Counted from the stretch's first letter, positions 36,083 to 48,030 are shown. The stretch is 64,000 bases of DNA from Epiperipatus broadwayi (GCA_028023455.1 JAQFVV010012404.1:14621000-14684999), one strand, 5' to 3'. Program-made: numbers and translations. Notes: a model not told the origin generated them from the letters alone.

Positions 36083-37629
36083 ATGAGTCAATTAAAAAAA
36101 AAATTGGTGCCGAATGATGCATTTTCAATAATAATTGGATATTCAAAAATTTATTTAGAAATATAAACGATAAAGCTATTTATTTGGTTTGTAACAAAAC
36201 TATTTCCGATTTTAAAGAATATAATCTAAAAAGGCAATTTTCAACAAAACATTTTATAAAATATAAACTATTTTAACCAGAACAAATGAAAATTGAAGCA
36301 GAAAAATTAAATGTGGTTTGCATAAGCAACAAAATACTCTGAAAATTTTATGTGACAAAAGCTAATTACATTGTTGCACATAAGATTCCAAAACAATATA
36401 AATAATTTTTGATGGGGAATTTATGAAAGAATCTTTGATAGATATTGCTGAATTATTACGTGTCCTGATAAAAAACTGACATTTGAAAATTTTTCTCTGT
36501 CATGGAGAACTCTTGTGAGGCGAATTGATAATATTTCAAGTAATTTATGTGATCAATTAAAATTAAAATTAGAAAATTGTATTTACCATGCATTGATCTT
36601 CGATGATTCATGTAACGTTATCAATTCGAACCAACTTTTAATTTTTATTCCAGGTATAAGTCATAGATTTTAAATTATGGAGGAATTACCTTTTACATAT
36701 CCTATGAAAGACACAATGACTGGTGAAGATTATTTTTATAGCTCTTAAAGAAACTTTGCAAAAACTTAATATAAAATGGAGCAAAATTGTCAACATCCTA
36801 ACCAATGGGTGTCTTTGGATTATTAAAAGAATAAGCAGTGAAATAAAGTGTATTACAGGAAAAAAAATATTTTTTTTTACATTGTAAAAGGGTTCTAAAA
36901 CGGAAGCATGTTATACTGGTTGTAATGAAAGTAGTTAATTTTATTCATGAAAGAGCTTTAAACTACTGTCAATTTATAATATCTTTGAAAGAAATTGAAT
37001 GTGATATCACTGATATTCCTTACCATATGAACATAAGATGACTTAGTCTTTCAATGATTTGTTAGATGAAATTGTTTGCTTCATAAATGCTAAGGACAAA
37101 CTGAACGAATTTTGTGAAATAAAAAACGAACAATGGCTGAACAACCTTTTCTTTTCCGTTGATATGTTTTCACATCAAAATGAATTAAATTTATTATTAC
37201 AAGGGAAACGACTATTTATTTTTGATATGTATACAAATGTTACATCGTTTACAAGAAAACTCATGTTATTTTCGCAACAATTCAAAAATAAATAGTTAAC
37301 TCACTTTTCAATCTTACAAAAAAAGAAAAAAAATTGAAAAGTGCTGATTTTAAGAAGTATGAGGCTATAATAAGTGATTTATTTAATTGATTTACAAGTA
37401 GATTGTCAGAAAATTTCTAAAGATCTATCTTTAATAAGCCTACCATTTAATTTTAATGTCAATGATGCACCTACACTTGGAACTGATAAATTTACAATCA
37501 AATTTAATATTACAGAATCAATTTGCTGAAAAAACAGTAACATATGTTTATGCCTTGTTAAATCCAGAAATGTTTAAAAATATTCTGGATATTGCACACA
37601 AATACTTGACATTCTTTGGATTGATATAC
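36083..37629 (+). pseudogene. hAT transposase (GTF2IRD2/ZBED-like), main part
   Basis: The ATG at 36083 opens LKKKLVPNDAFS. Later frames show IYLVCNKTISDFKEYNLKRQ (BED-finger-like start), VNFIHERALNYCQF, a DIPYHMNIR block, then an open 78-codon stretch (37059-37295) with KLNEFCEIKNEQWLNNLFF and ELNLLLQGKRLF. This order follows domesticated and wild hAT transposases of the GTF2IRD2/ZBED group. It reaches the C-terminal FFGLIY just before the LTR B insertion at 37630. More than ten stops and frame changes. The hAT catalytic triad cannot be confirmed through the breaks. Confidence 0.78.
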
Positions 37630-40600
37630 TGAAACGATAACTTTCCAAGCCCCTATCGTTTCACCATCAAACCTAATGACACTCTCATCTGTGCTAAGTT
37701 CGAACCTATTTAAATGTTAATAAATTTAAAATTAGTTCATGTCTGTCTAAACAGCATTATATATTTACGTGCGAACCAACGCGATAATTAGATAGGATTA
37801 GTAAAATTATAGCGTACTAAAGTTATTTAATATTTCTAAAAATGTTTATTATGTTATTTAAGTTAAGAGTAAATTATTAATTTTGTTGTTTAATATTGTA
37901 ATTTCGTATGTGGATATATAATCTGTGCTATATAGAAGAAAGACATGATTCTATAATATGTAAAAGCCATTATCTAAAAATAATATTAAATGTCTTTAAA
38001 AATTGTTAAAAGATTTCTTGTTTTAAATATATTTCAGGGAAAAGTTTCTCGAAAATATATTTAAAAGCTATATCAAAATATGTTTGTAAATTATTTTTAA
38101 TAAATATGTTAAAAATGTTTTCATTTTAAAAAAATGTTAAAAGGTTGTTTTTAATGTAAGATAAAAATAAAAGCTGGTCAAGTAATTAAAAAGATTTTTG
38201 ATGGTAAACAAGTGTCATTAACGACCATACCTGGAATTCGTAAAAAGTAAAACTAGTTCAAAATTTACTAATTAAAATTTCCTTAGATAAGATTAAGTTA
38301 TTTTAAAATCTAAATTGGACAATTGTTTGCAACGAAAAATCTTAATTATAATAATAGCTTATGGAATGTTTCTAACATAAGTTATCTAAGATTTTAAAAA
38401 TCTGGATTGTAAAATTGAAAAATATTTAATTAAATTCCTGAGTTTAAGGAGTCTTGAGGCGATAGATTCTGATAAGGAAAAGATATAAATACTCTGTATT
38501 TTTAACAAGAAAGGACAGCCATATTGTTAGTGAGAATTGCAGCCAGTCTTCACAATTGTTAATGTTTAACATGTCCGGCTAAAAGTGGGCATCTTGTTGC
38601 TGCTACTCCACGGAAGAACGGGGTTTCTCTCGTCGAAATGCCTAAACCACCATCATGCCGCTAGCAGAGATAAGCCTAACAGAATGGGAAAGATGATGCC
38701 ACCAGCCGCCCAGTAAAACTCACCAAACATACAGCCAAGAACTTGCAGTCCCGATAAATAATACCGGTACCGTTTTATTTTTCAAACCGCAGAGCTCTGT
38801 GTAATTCTTTATGTAAATATATCTATATAAGTTAGCTGACTTTCTTTTAAAATAATGATAAAGCTAAATGTAACCAAAACTTAAATCCATTTAATTAATA
38901 TTTTAAATATGCCAATTGCTATCAAAATTTCATGTTGTTAAAGTTTAAATAATCTGACTTATTTATATTTTCCATTCACTTCAAAGTAAATCATTTAGTT
39001 TAAAGTTATATCACTGCGGTTGTGTCTATATTTCTTTGCTTATTTTAATTAAATGCTTTTATAATTTATATGCCAATATTTCGAAACAGTAGGCACGTAA
39101 TTTCATGTTTTAAGAAGATATTTGAAAATCTTCGTGTAAATTGTTTATTGCGTCAACTCTGCGCACTGTTTCAAAGTCCTATTTCTATAAAATAATAACG
39201 ACTTGCCTTGCACTCGTTGTCATTTTTATTTATGATGATTTAATATATGAAATGTGGCTCTTTTATAATCAACCAGTTAAAAACTTAACCTTATAGTTTT
39301 ATTTAGAATTAAATTTAGCCTTGATCATATTTATAAGTATATTTGACATTTAAATTCTTAAGTCCATAGAAATATACTTTTCCTCCTTAAATATTTATTA
39401 TCTATAAGTAACTTAATAGATCGAACATGTCAAAGTACAGATGTAGTAATATTCCTTTTAGTAGCATAGACATTTATTATCAGGCTACACAAGAGTTGGT
39501 CCCAATTTGATAGAGCTAATATGCTATTAACTCGTATTTCATAGTATGAAATATACTATTCTTTGCTTGGCGGATGTGATATTATTTTATAAAATTATTC
39601 TCGTTTTGCTGCTATACGTAATATACGTATCTCAAGATGGAGCCACGGCGTTGCCAGCACATCTCTTATAGAGTAGAGCAGTAGCGAAGCCTGAGCCAAG
39701 GCCAGGTTAGCATGTAAGTCCCCCGCCATTCCTGAACACAAGGTTCCTTTTCACGCAGCATTGCGATTGGTTACAGGGTACCGGCGTTTGTCGCAAGAAC
39801 CCTGAAGTTATTTCATCCATCTGCAGAGCGACTTTTCCTATTATTGTTTACCTGTGCCATAGCGCATTGGTAAAATCTTATGCAGCCAACTCTCCCACCT
39901 TAACATAATGCTTTCAGCATTCTGAAATTTTCTCTCGAAAGCCATGTTCGATCGATCATTACTTGAGCTGGTTTATGCACTCGTTATTAAGTCATATTGT
40001 ATATTTTAGTAAATGAATTCATGATCAAAGTTTAATATAATTATTTATATACCAGCCACAAATGTAATAGGATTTGGCTTATTGAGATTTATAGACATAA
40101 CGTAGTGATTGATTATGTATTAAATGTCAACAATTCATAAGATGGGCACATGTTAAACTCATCTATGAAATTTAATGATTACTTATGTAAAGTGATTTTG
40201 AATTGTATATAAAAAGAGAATGTGTTCTCTTATCCATCAAATGTTTGCGTACATTGTACGCTGAATGCTATTGTAAATAAGTGATATATAGATATGAGTT
40301 GTAAATAAATATATAATTAATTTAATGTATTTCGTTCTCTGTCTCGTTATTGATCTAATTCAATCCAATTCTAATTACTATTTATAGTCTATATATGTGA
40401 AAACTATGCATTAATTTAAATTAGATTAGTGATATATTTTAGTCAATTAAGAACCTCTCTTTTAATTATCAGAGTCTTATTGCTTCTCCGTGACCTATGT
40501 CGGCCATGTGGAAAGAGGTATACTACGTGTAATTTCAAGGTGGTCATTCGTAGGGTCTTGAGTCTTGAAATCCTGGCTCACGAGTTGAAGTGTGGTCGGA

Positions 40601-40693
40601 CTTGGGATGTCACAGTCCTAGTCTGGTCAGCTTCGGTCTTTTTTGCTTAGATTCTGAATTCTGTTATGCAAATGTACAAACTTGACTGTTACA
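37630..40693 (+). repeat. Element B 5' LTR (3064 bp)
   Basis: Opens with a perfect 10-bp-arm hairpin TGAAACGATA / TATCGTTTCA (37630-37663), has TATAAATA near 38485, and a G+C-richer R-like stretch about 38515-38790. It ends CTTGACTGTTACA. A conserved frame near the 3' end (40429-40650, also at 46456-46662) is probably chance within U5. Confidence 0.93.
38484..38492 (+). promoter_or_regulatory. TATA box of element B 5' LTR
   Basis: AGATATAAATACTC about 855 bp into the LTR, just before the G+C-richer R-like region. Same sequence at about 44503 in the 3' LTR. Confidence 0.55.
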
Positions 40694-41110
40694 TAGTGTA
40701 TTTTTTTTCCACCGGGTTTGGACGCCCATCGTGTGGCTATTCGATATTCCCACACCCTGCAATACCCTGTAGAGCATTTAATATGTACATATAATGTTTT
40801 TTCCCTTCTATTTTAAATAATAATGAATAATATATATGTAGTATTTTTCCCTGGGTTTGTACGCCCAAAATCATGAGGTATGTAACTTATTTCCACCCCT
40901 GAGGAGATTGAGTATAGAGATAAAATTCTTGTGTTTAAAATTAATGATTTTGAATTAATTTTTTTTTCGTTTTCCAAAATAATGTATATGTATAGATTTT
41001 TTTTTTCCTGAGTTTGAACGTCAATTAATTCCATACTCTGAATAGATTATTATTTTATTATATAAAAATTATTTATATAGATGCATAGTAGAATTTTTAA
41101 GGGGATTTAT
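40694..41110 (+). repeat. Reiterated PBS-like leader of element B
   Basis: Three units, each poly-T, then CC(A)CCGGG, CCTGGG or CCTGAG, then a TTTG(G/T/A)ACG core: PBS-like cores begin at 40719, 40858 and 41015 (spacing 139 and 157 bp). The spacer between the first two, with ATAATGTTTTTT and AATGAATAATATATATGTAG, is shared with element A's leader (complement of about 6320-6390). Confidence 0.75.
40719..40737 (+). promoter_or_regulatory. Candidate primer-binding site of element B
   Basis: TGGACGCCCATCGTGTGGC, a diverged version of the tRNA-Lys PBS seen in element A, starting 25 nt after the LTR end. The mismatches could prevent Lys-tRNA priming or point to another tRNA. Confidence 0.55.
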
Positions 41111-41666
41111 AATATATGTTGTGTAAACTTTCTTGCTCACTGTGACTGCAGCCCGAGGATAATTTGAATAAATGTCAAATCGTTCTCACATAAATTTTGT
41201 CATCAGGAGTAAAGAGAGGAAAGGGGGGTCTATTATTTATGTTTTATGAATTGGATTGAATGAGAAAGAAGGAAATAAATGTAAGGTCAAATCAAATCTT
41301 AAAGGTTTGAAACTGGCACAGACGTGTAAATTAAATTATAACCATGAACCATGGAAAATTTAAAAAAGAAAAACAGCTGCAAGAGGCCAAAGGTGAGTTG
41401 CATTTTATAATTTTTTTGTTATATATATATTAAATTTATTTCACTGTTAGTTAAATGTTGGGTGGGCATCAGGCGAATGTATAGCGAGAAGTTAGGTGTA
41501 TTAATAGAGTTAGGCATAGGTGTTGAGGTGAGTAGGAGACAGATCATTTTCTTTGTGGAGTACAGCAATTAGCCGAGTTAGTAAAGCAAACAAAAACCAA
41601 GAAACTTTAGCAAAAACAAATTGAGCCATTAAAAAGAGAAAAAAATTTTTTTGTTAGTATATTAAA

Positions 41667-43035
41667 ATGGATAATAGTATGGAAGAAGAAAGGGAAGTAG
41701 TGAGCGAAGGGGAAGAAGGGAAAACAGGAAAAGAAGGAATGTGTAGGGGTATTATATTAAGATCGGGAAAAGAAATTATGGAAGAGAGTAGCAGCACAGA
41801 GGAAGACACGGAAGGTGAAGTGAGTATGAGCCAGATTAGGGACAAGGCATCTATACAACAAAGCATGGCCATGTCAGAAAAGTCAGACAACACGGTAACT
41901 GAACAGAGACCCACAGAAGAAATAAAAAAAGAATGCTGGAATATTAATACAATGATGGAATCACTATTGAAACAAATTAAAATGGAAATAGCAACAAGCA
42001 GACAGGATGCAGAAGAGAGAGATAGGAAAAGTAGACAGGATGCAGAAGAGAGAGATAGGAAAAGTAGACAGGATGCAGAAGAGAGAGATAAAAAATAGAC
42101 AGGATGCAGAAGAGAGGGATAGGAAAAGCAGGCAGGATGCAGAAGAGAGGGATCATAGAAATAATCTAGAAATGGAACAACGTTTTGAAGCTTTGGGCAG
42201 GCAATGTGAGGAAGGAACAGCACAGATTAGAAAAGACTTAGAAGAAAAACTGTGTAAAATCCTGCAGGGATGCCAGCTAAAAAGTGAGGAGATTCCAGTA
42301 AAACTCACAGAGAAGATAGAAAAAGCACAGGACGAAAATGGCAAGGAAATGCAGAATACTGTAGAGGATGAGATAGAAGAGTTAGTGTCAGATCAGGGAG
42401 AAGAAGTAAAGTCTGATAGCACAATGCTAGAAGAAGAAAATATTAAAATTGATATAATAGTATTAGTAAAAGAAGAGTTAAAACCAGTGGAAAAGGAAGA
42501 GTTGAGGAAAACTGAGCTGGACAAAATGAGCAAGCCAGAGATTAATGAAGGGGATGATGAAAGTTGCCATTTCCTTTTGAAGAGGACCGAATTGGAAACG
42601 TGGGATAGCAAGGACATGCTGGAGAATATAGTAGAGACTGAGAATAAAGAATCCAAATGTGTGGATATTGAGGCAATAGTAGAAGATAGAAAGCGGGAGC
42701 TCCAGCAGGACAGAACAGAGTTGGATAGAGAGCTTTGGGAAATAGGTGGACTGTATGGGAAGTATGAATCGAAGAGTACCATAAAGAACAAGAAGAAAAG
42801 GAAAAGAAAGGATCCATACACAAGTAAGAAGAAATCAAGGCTGGGATGGACAGAGAGAAGGCAGGAGACAGCCGCAGAGGTTTGCCAGGGGAAGAACAGA
42901 GGGAGAGAGAAAGAATGGGTTCAAACCCTACTATTCAGGAATAACAGATCTGGAAAGCACCCAAAGTATTTCCCTAGCTACGAAGGAGTAGACTTAAATA
43001 GATCGGATAAGGAAGTTCCATACAGTGGAAGTTAG
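41667..43035 (+). CDS. Gag-like coiled-coil ORF of element B (one frameshift)
   Basis: The ATG at 41667 begins an acidic N-terminus containing RGIILRSGKEIMEESSS, then a region of 11-residue repeats RQDAEERDRKS (five copies, 41998-42155). A 2-bp loss in the third repeat unit (about 42090) shifts the frame and gives a stop at 42098; the downstream frame restores the repeat and runs to 43035. The downstream part is highly charged, alternating Glu- and Lys-rich, probably long coiled coil, with a basic KNKKKRKRKDPYTSKKKSR near residue 265 of the second frame. No capsid major-homology region and no zinc knuckle are seen, so gag is inferred from position and charge. Splice-like signals precede the ATG. 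Confidence 0.65.
41998..42155 (+). repeat. 33-bp tandem repeat in the gag-like ORF
   Basis: Five copies of a 33-bp unit encoding RQDAEERDRKS. Multiples of 3 keep frame except the third copy, which is 2 bp short and breaks it. 33 bp = 11 residues, the hendecad length of coiled coils. Confidence 0.9.
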
Positions 43036-43549
43036 TTTCCACACAGTCTAGAAATGCATCCAGCACAACCGACTGTGAGATGGGATGATGAGTATGAGGG
43101 ATATGGATGGACATCAGATGAAGAGGATGACATTATATTCGGGTGCTGTTTTAAGTCAGATAAAGAGGAGTTACTTAATGTACCACCAGATCCTATTTAA
43201 ATAAAATATATATATATATATTTGTTATGATCTACCCTCCCTTATCATTATATAGTTTATAAATTATCCTTATTATATATATATATAAACTAACATCCCA
43301 TTGCATATTAATTGACGTATATCCAGTAGGATATAAAAGTTTGTTTAATGTAAATATTTGACAATATTCTATTTTGTGTGGTTTGCTTTTAAACTTTTAA
43401 TTTAGTCGTATTTTTTTTGTAATAATTGATTGTCTAATATGTATGAAGTTCCTCGGTATAGAATGTAGCAGGCAATTGGGTTTATATGTTTTTCATCTTT
43501 ATGTGGTAGCTTAATTGTATTTAATATTATTAGTAAAAAAAAAAAAGCC

Positions 43550-43607
43550 TATCAAATTATTTAATAGCCAACTGTAAGTATCAAATTATTTAATAGCCAA
43601 CTGTAAG
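43550..43607 (+). repeat. 29-bp tandem duplication near the 3' end of element B interior
   Basis: TATCAAATTATTTAATAGCC plus AACTGTAAG occurs twice in tandem just after a poly-A run and before the poly-T preceding the 3' LTR. Confidence 0.8.
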
Positions 43608-43648
43608 TAAATTCCTTTTTTTTTTTTTTTGTCCCAAGTATTCGGATA

Positions 43649-46600
43649 TGAAATGATAACTTTCCAAGCCCCTATCGTTTCACTATCAAACCTAATGACA
43701 CTCTCATCTGTTCTAAGTTTGAACCTATTTAAATGTTAATAAATTTAAAATTAGTTCATGTCTGTCTAAACAGCATTATATATTTACGTGCGAACCAATG
43801 CTATAATTAGATAGGATTAGTAAAATTATAGCGTACTAAAGTTATTTAATATTTCTAAAAATGTTTATTATGTTATTTAAGTTAAGAGTAAATTATTAAT
43901 TTTGTTGTTTAATATTGTAATTTCGTATGTGGATATATAATCTGTGCTATATAGAAGAAAGACATGATTCTATAATATGTAAAAGCCATTATCTAAAAAT
44001 AATATTAAATGTCTTTAAAAATTGTTAAAAGATTTCTTGTTTTAAATATATTTCAGGGAAAAGTTTCTCGAAAATATATTTAAAAGCTATATCAAAATAT
44101 GTTTGTAAATTATTTTTAATAAATATGTTAAAAATGTTTTCATTTTAAAAAAAATGTTAAAAGGTTGTTTTTAATGTAAGATAAAAATAAAAGCTGGTCA
44201 AGTAATTAAAAAATTTTTTGATGGTAAACAAGTGTCATTAACGACCACACCTGGAATTCGTAAAAAGTAAAACTAGTTCAAAATTTACTAATTAAAATTT
44301 CCTTAGATAAGATTAAGTTATTTTAAAATCTAAATTGGACAATTGTTTGCAACGAAAAATCTTAATTATAATAATAGCTTATGGAATGTTTCTAACATAA
44401 GTTATCTAAGATTTTAAAAATCTGGATTGTAAAATTGAAAAATATTTAATTAAATTCCTGAGTTTAAGGAGTCTTGAGGCGATAGATTCTGATAAGGAAA
44501 AGATATAAATACTCTGTATTTTTAACAAGAAAGGACAGCCATATTGTTAGTGAGAATTGCAGCCAGTCTTCACAATTGTTAATGTTTAACATGTACGGCT
44601 AAAAGCGGGCATCTTGTTGCTGTTACTCCACAGAAGAACGGGGTTTCTCTCGTCGAAATGCCTAAACCACCATCATGCCGCTAGCAGAGATAAGCCTAAC
44701 AGAATGGGAAAGATGATGCCACCAGCCGCCCAGTAAAACTCACCAAACATACAGCCAAGAACTTGCAGTCCCGATAAATAATACCGGTACCATTTTATTT
44801 TTCAAACCGCAGAGCTCTGTGTAATTCTTTATGTAAATATATCTATATAAGTTAGCTGACTTTCTTTTAAAATAATGATAAAGCTAAATGTAACCAAAAC
44901 TTAAATCCATTTAATTAATATTTTAAATATGTCAATTGCTATCAAAATTTCATGTTGTTAAAGTTTAAATAATCTGACTTATTTATATTTTCCATTCACT
45001 TCAAAGTAAATTATTTAGTTTAAAGTTATATCACTGCGGTTGTGTCTATATTTCTTTGCTTATTTTAATTAAATACTTTTATAATTTGTATGCCAATATT
45101 TCGAAACAGTAGGCACTTAATTTTATGTTTTAAGAAGATATTTGAAAATCTTCGTGTAAATTGTTTATTGCATCAACTCTGCGCACTGTTTCAAAGTCCT
45201 ATTTCTATAAAATAATAATGACTTGCCTTGCACTCGTTGTCATTTTTATTTATGATGATTTAATATATGAAATGTGGCTCTTTTATAATCAACCAGTTAA
45301 AAACTTAACCTTATAGTTTTATTTAGAATTAAATTTAGCCTTGATCGTATTTATAAGTATATTTGACATTTAAATTCTTAAGTCCATAGAAATATACTTT
45401 TCCTCCTTAAATATTTATTATCTATAAGTAACTTAATAGATCGAACATGTCAAAGTACAGATGTAGTAATATTCCTTTTAGTAGCATAAACATTTATTAT
45501 CAGGCTACGCAAGAGTTGGTCCCAATTTGATAGAGCTAATACGCTATTAACTCGTATTTCATAGTATGAAATATACTATTCTTTGCTTGGCGGATGTGAT
45601 ATTATTTTATAAAATTATTCTCGTTTTGCTGCTATACGTAATATACGTATCTCAAGATGGAGCCACGGTGTTGCCAGCACATCTTCTCTTTCTTATAGGG
45701 TAGAGCAGTAGCGAAGCCTGAGCCAAGGCCAGGTTAGCATATAAGTCCCCCACCATTCCTGAACACAAGGTTCCTTTTCACGCAGCATTGCGATCGGTTA
45801 CAGGGTACCGGCGTTTGTCACAAGAACCCTGAAGTTATTTCATCCATCCGCAGAGCGACTTTTCCTATTATTGTTTACCTGTGCCATAGCGCATTGGTAA
45901 AATCTTATGCAGCCAACTCTCCCACCTTAACATAATGCTTTCAGCATTCTGAAATTTTCTCTCGAAAGCCATGTTCGATCGATCATTACTTGAGCTGGTT
46001 TATGCGCTCGTTATTAAGTCATATTGTATATTTTAGTAAATGAATTCATGATCAAAGTTTAATATAATTATTTATATACCAGCCACAAATGTAATAGGAT
46101 TTGGCTTATCGAGATTTATAGACATAACGTAGTGATTGATTATGTATTAAATGTCAACAATTCATAAGATGGGCACATGTTAAACTCATCTATGAAATTT
46201 AATGATTACTTATGTAAAGTGATTTTGAATTGTATATAAAAAAAGAATATGTTCTCTTATCCACCAAATGTTTGCATACATTCTACGCTGAATGCTATTG
46301 TAAATAAGTGATATATAGATATGAGTTGTAAATAAATATATAATTAATTTAATGTATTTCGTTCTCTGTCTCGTTATTGATCTAATTCAATCCAATTCTA
46401 ATTACTATTTATAGTCTATATATGTGAAAACTATGCATTAATTTAAATTAGATTAGTGATATATTTTAGTCAATTAAGAACCTCTCTTTTAATTATCAGA
46501 GTCTTATTGCTTCTCCGTGACCTATGTCGGCCGTGTGGAAAGAGGTATACTACGTGTAATTTCAAGGTGGTCATTCGTAGGGTCTTGAGTCTTGAAATCC

Positions 46601-46720
46601 TGGCTCACGAGTTGAAGTGTGGTCGGACTTGGGATGTCACAGTCCTAGTCTGGTCAGCTTAGGTCTTTTTTGCTTGGATTCTGAATTCTGTTACGCGAAT
46701 GTACAAACTTGACTGTTACA
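43649..46720 (+). repeat. Element B 3' LTR (3072 bp)
   Basis: Matches the 5' LTR with scattered substitutions and small indels (for example an extra CTTTCT-type stretch near 45690). The first hairpin arm has one change (TGAAATGATA). It ends CTTGACTGTTACA, followed by ATAC and the rest of the hAT transposase. Confidence 0.93.
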
Positions 46721-46724
46721 ATAC

Positions 46725-46905
46725 CTATACAAAACTAGATTTTCTTTATTGAAAAATGCAAACAGCAAAATTAGATCACGAGTAATTGATGAAAATTTAG
46801 GAGTAGTTCTATGAATAGCCATTAATGAATTGAATCACAATTTCGATGAAATCATAAATCAGGAACATTCCAAATTTAATTCCTTACATTAAAGTTTTTG
46901 TTTTC
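46725..46905 (+). pseudogene. hAT transposase, C-terminal dimerisation domain
   Basis: Immediately after the ATAC duplication the frame gives YLYKTRFSLLKN, IRSRVIDENLG and AINELNHNFDEI, the hAT C-terminal dimerisation motif (family form: YLCE..FS.mk..Ks..Rs.Ltde.L). It belongs to the block ending at 37625. One in-frame stop after GVVL. Confidence 0.78.
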
Positions 46906-47625
46906 TGCATTTACTTTGCTATAATAACAATAAAAACGTTCCAAATTGTAGTTCTTATCTGTATGTATCTATAATCGATTCCTATTTAGGACACTACCTA
47001 TTGTATTTTCTTTTTTTAAAAATACTTTGAGAATTTGGTAACTCAAATAAAATAAGATTTTTTAGGTTCTGATTTTTTTTGTCAAATCGTTTAATTTATT
47101 CCAGCCTGCATTATGATATACAAATTTTTTTTGGCCCAATGATGAAAAAAGTTGCCCACCCCTGCTTTAATTATAAAATATTCAGTGTATGTAATGGATA
47201 ATTTGCAGGGGAAAATATTTCATTAGCAGAAGTAAATCTTAGTATTGCAGCACAACAAGGAAAAATTTACGGATTTAAACCCCCAAAATTCCACCCAAAA
47301 TCTGTAATATTTCAAGTAAATTTAATATATATTGAACCAATTATAACAATTAATTATGCCTCACATCTTTTCTGAGATAATTTTGAATTCGCAAAAGTTT
47401 TTTTTTTTTTAAAAATGACACTTTAAAATGTTAAAATCAATCAAAATGATTGCTATACAATCACATGACCAAGTGGTTGGCACCAAAACCTATTTTACCA
47501 TATTTCCAGCTTTATGTCATAAAAAACATATGCCAGCATTCTCAAGAACAAGTTCTATGCCAGCAATAGTAAAGATATTTTAAGTCCATTAATGAATAAG
47601 CCAATTTGAAGTTTCAGGAAAACCA
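46906..47625. other. hAT 3' untranslated end and flank
   Basis: Carries the hAT right end at 47152-47164, then AT-rich flank. No gene seen. Confidence 0.5.
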
Positions 47626-48030
47626 ATGCGAACAACACTTAAAACAAACTTAAAAACGCAAGATTGTATGCCACCACCTATGGTGTGGATTTTTGGCATG
47701 CTGATAACAATTTGTCACAATTTATTATTACCATGCCACAGGGAATATTTTAGATCATTTAAGACATCTTCTCTTCCAAGTCCATTATTACATCAGCCAC
47801 AGATTCCAACTGCTCTCTATATCACTTCCACTCCACTCTCTGAAACCTCAACTAGCTCAAAATACACAAACTCATAGGTTCAACTCATACCAGGTTGGAC
47901 TCTGGAATAAATACTGCACCACTTAAGAGTCAAACAGTACCTCCCTCATTAATCACTGATTCAAAGAAGTTTACAAGATCACTCCACCAACTTATCTCAA
48001 AGTTTAAATGCCCAACACATGAACAATAAA
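47626..48030 (+). pseudogene. Possible LINE C-terminal remnant
   Basis: The open frame at 47626-47877 has no clear motif, but another frame just after it reads NSYQVGLWNKYC followed by SLI. This resembles the LWN.LP C-terminal motif of CR1/jockey-type LINEs, and repeated LINE-type 3' tails follow at once. A guess from position and one motif. Confidence 0.3.

Larger units (their letters stand above)
37630..46720 (+). mobile_element. LTR retrotransposon B, non-autonomous, giant LTRs
   Basis: LTRs 37630-40693 and 43649-46720 enclose a 2955-bp interior. ATAC at 37626-37629 and 46721-46724 is the 4-bp target duplication, and the interrupted hAT transposase continues on the far side. Only a gag-like ORF lies inside; no protease, RT, RNase H or integrase is seen. 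The leader is homologous to that of element A (in opposite orientation), so the two belong to one group although their LTRs do not obviously align. No classical polypurine tract precedes the 3' LTR (it reads TATTCGGATA). Confidence 0.93.
32379..47164 (+). mobile_element. Large decayed hAT transposon carrying nested insertions
   Basis: Ends CAGAGGTGGGCAA (32379-32391) and TTGCCCACCCCTG (47152-47164) are inverted copies of the hAT type. Flanking octamers CACTAGTT and CTTTAATT agree at 5 of 8 positions, as a decayed 8-bp duplication would. Between the ends lies a hAT transposase pseudogene in two blocks (about 36083-37629 and 46725-46905), a Penelope pair and LTR element B. Subtracting B (9.1 kb) and the Penelope pair (~3 kb) leaves about 2.7 kb, a normal size for an autonomous hAT element. 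Confidence 0.8.

Noticed and set aside
40429-40650. 73-codon frame near the end of both B LTRs
   Set aside because: Its presence twice is explained by LTR duplication; no recognisable domain and U5 location.
42393-42821. 142-codon and other - strand frames opposite the gag-like ORF
   Set aside because: Ser-, Leu- and Phe-rich antisense shadows of a Glu/Lys-rich coding strand.
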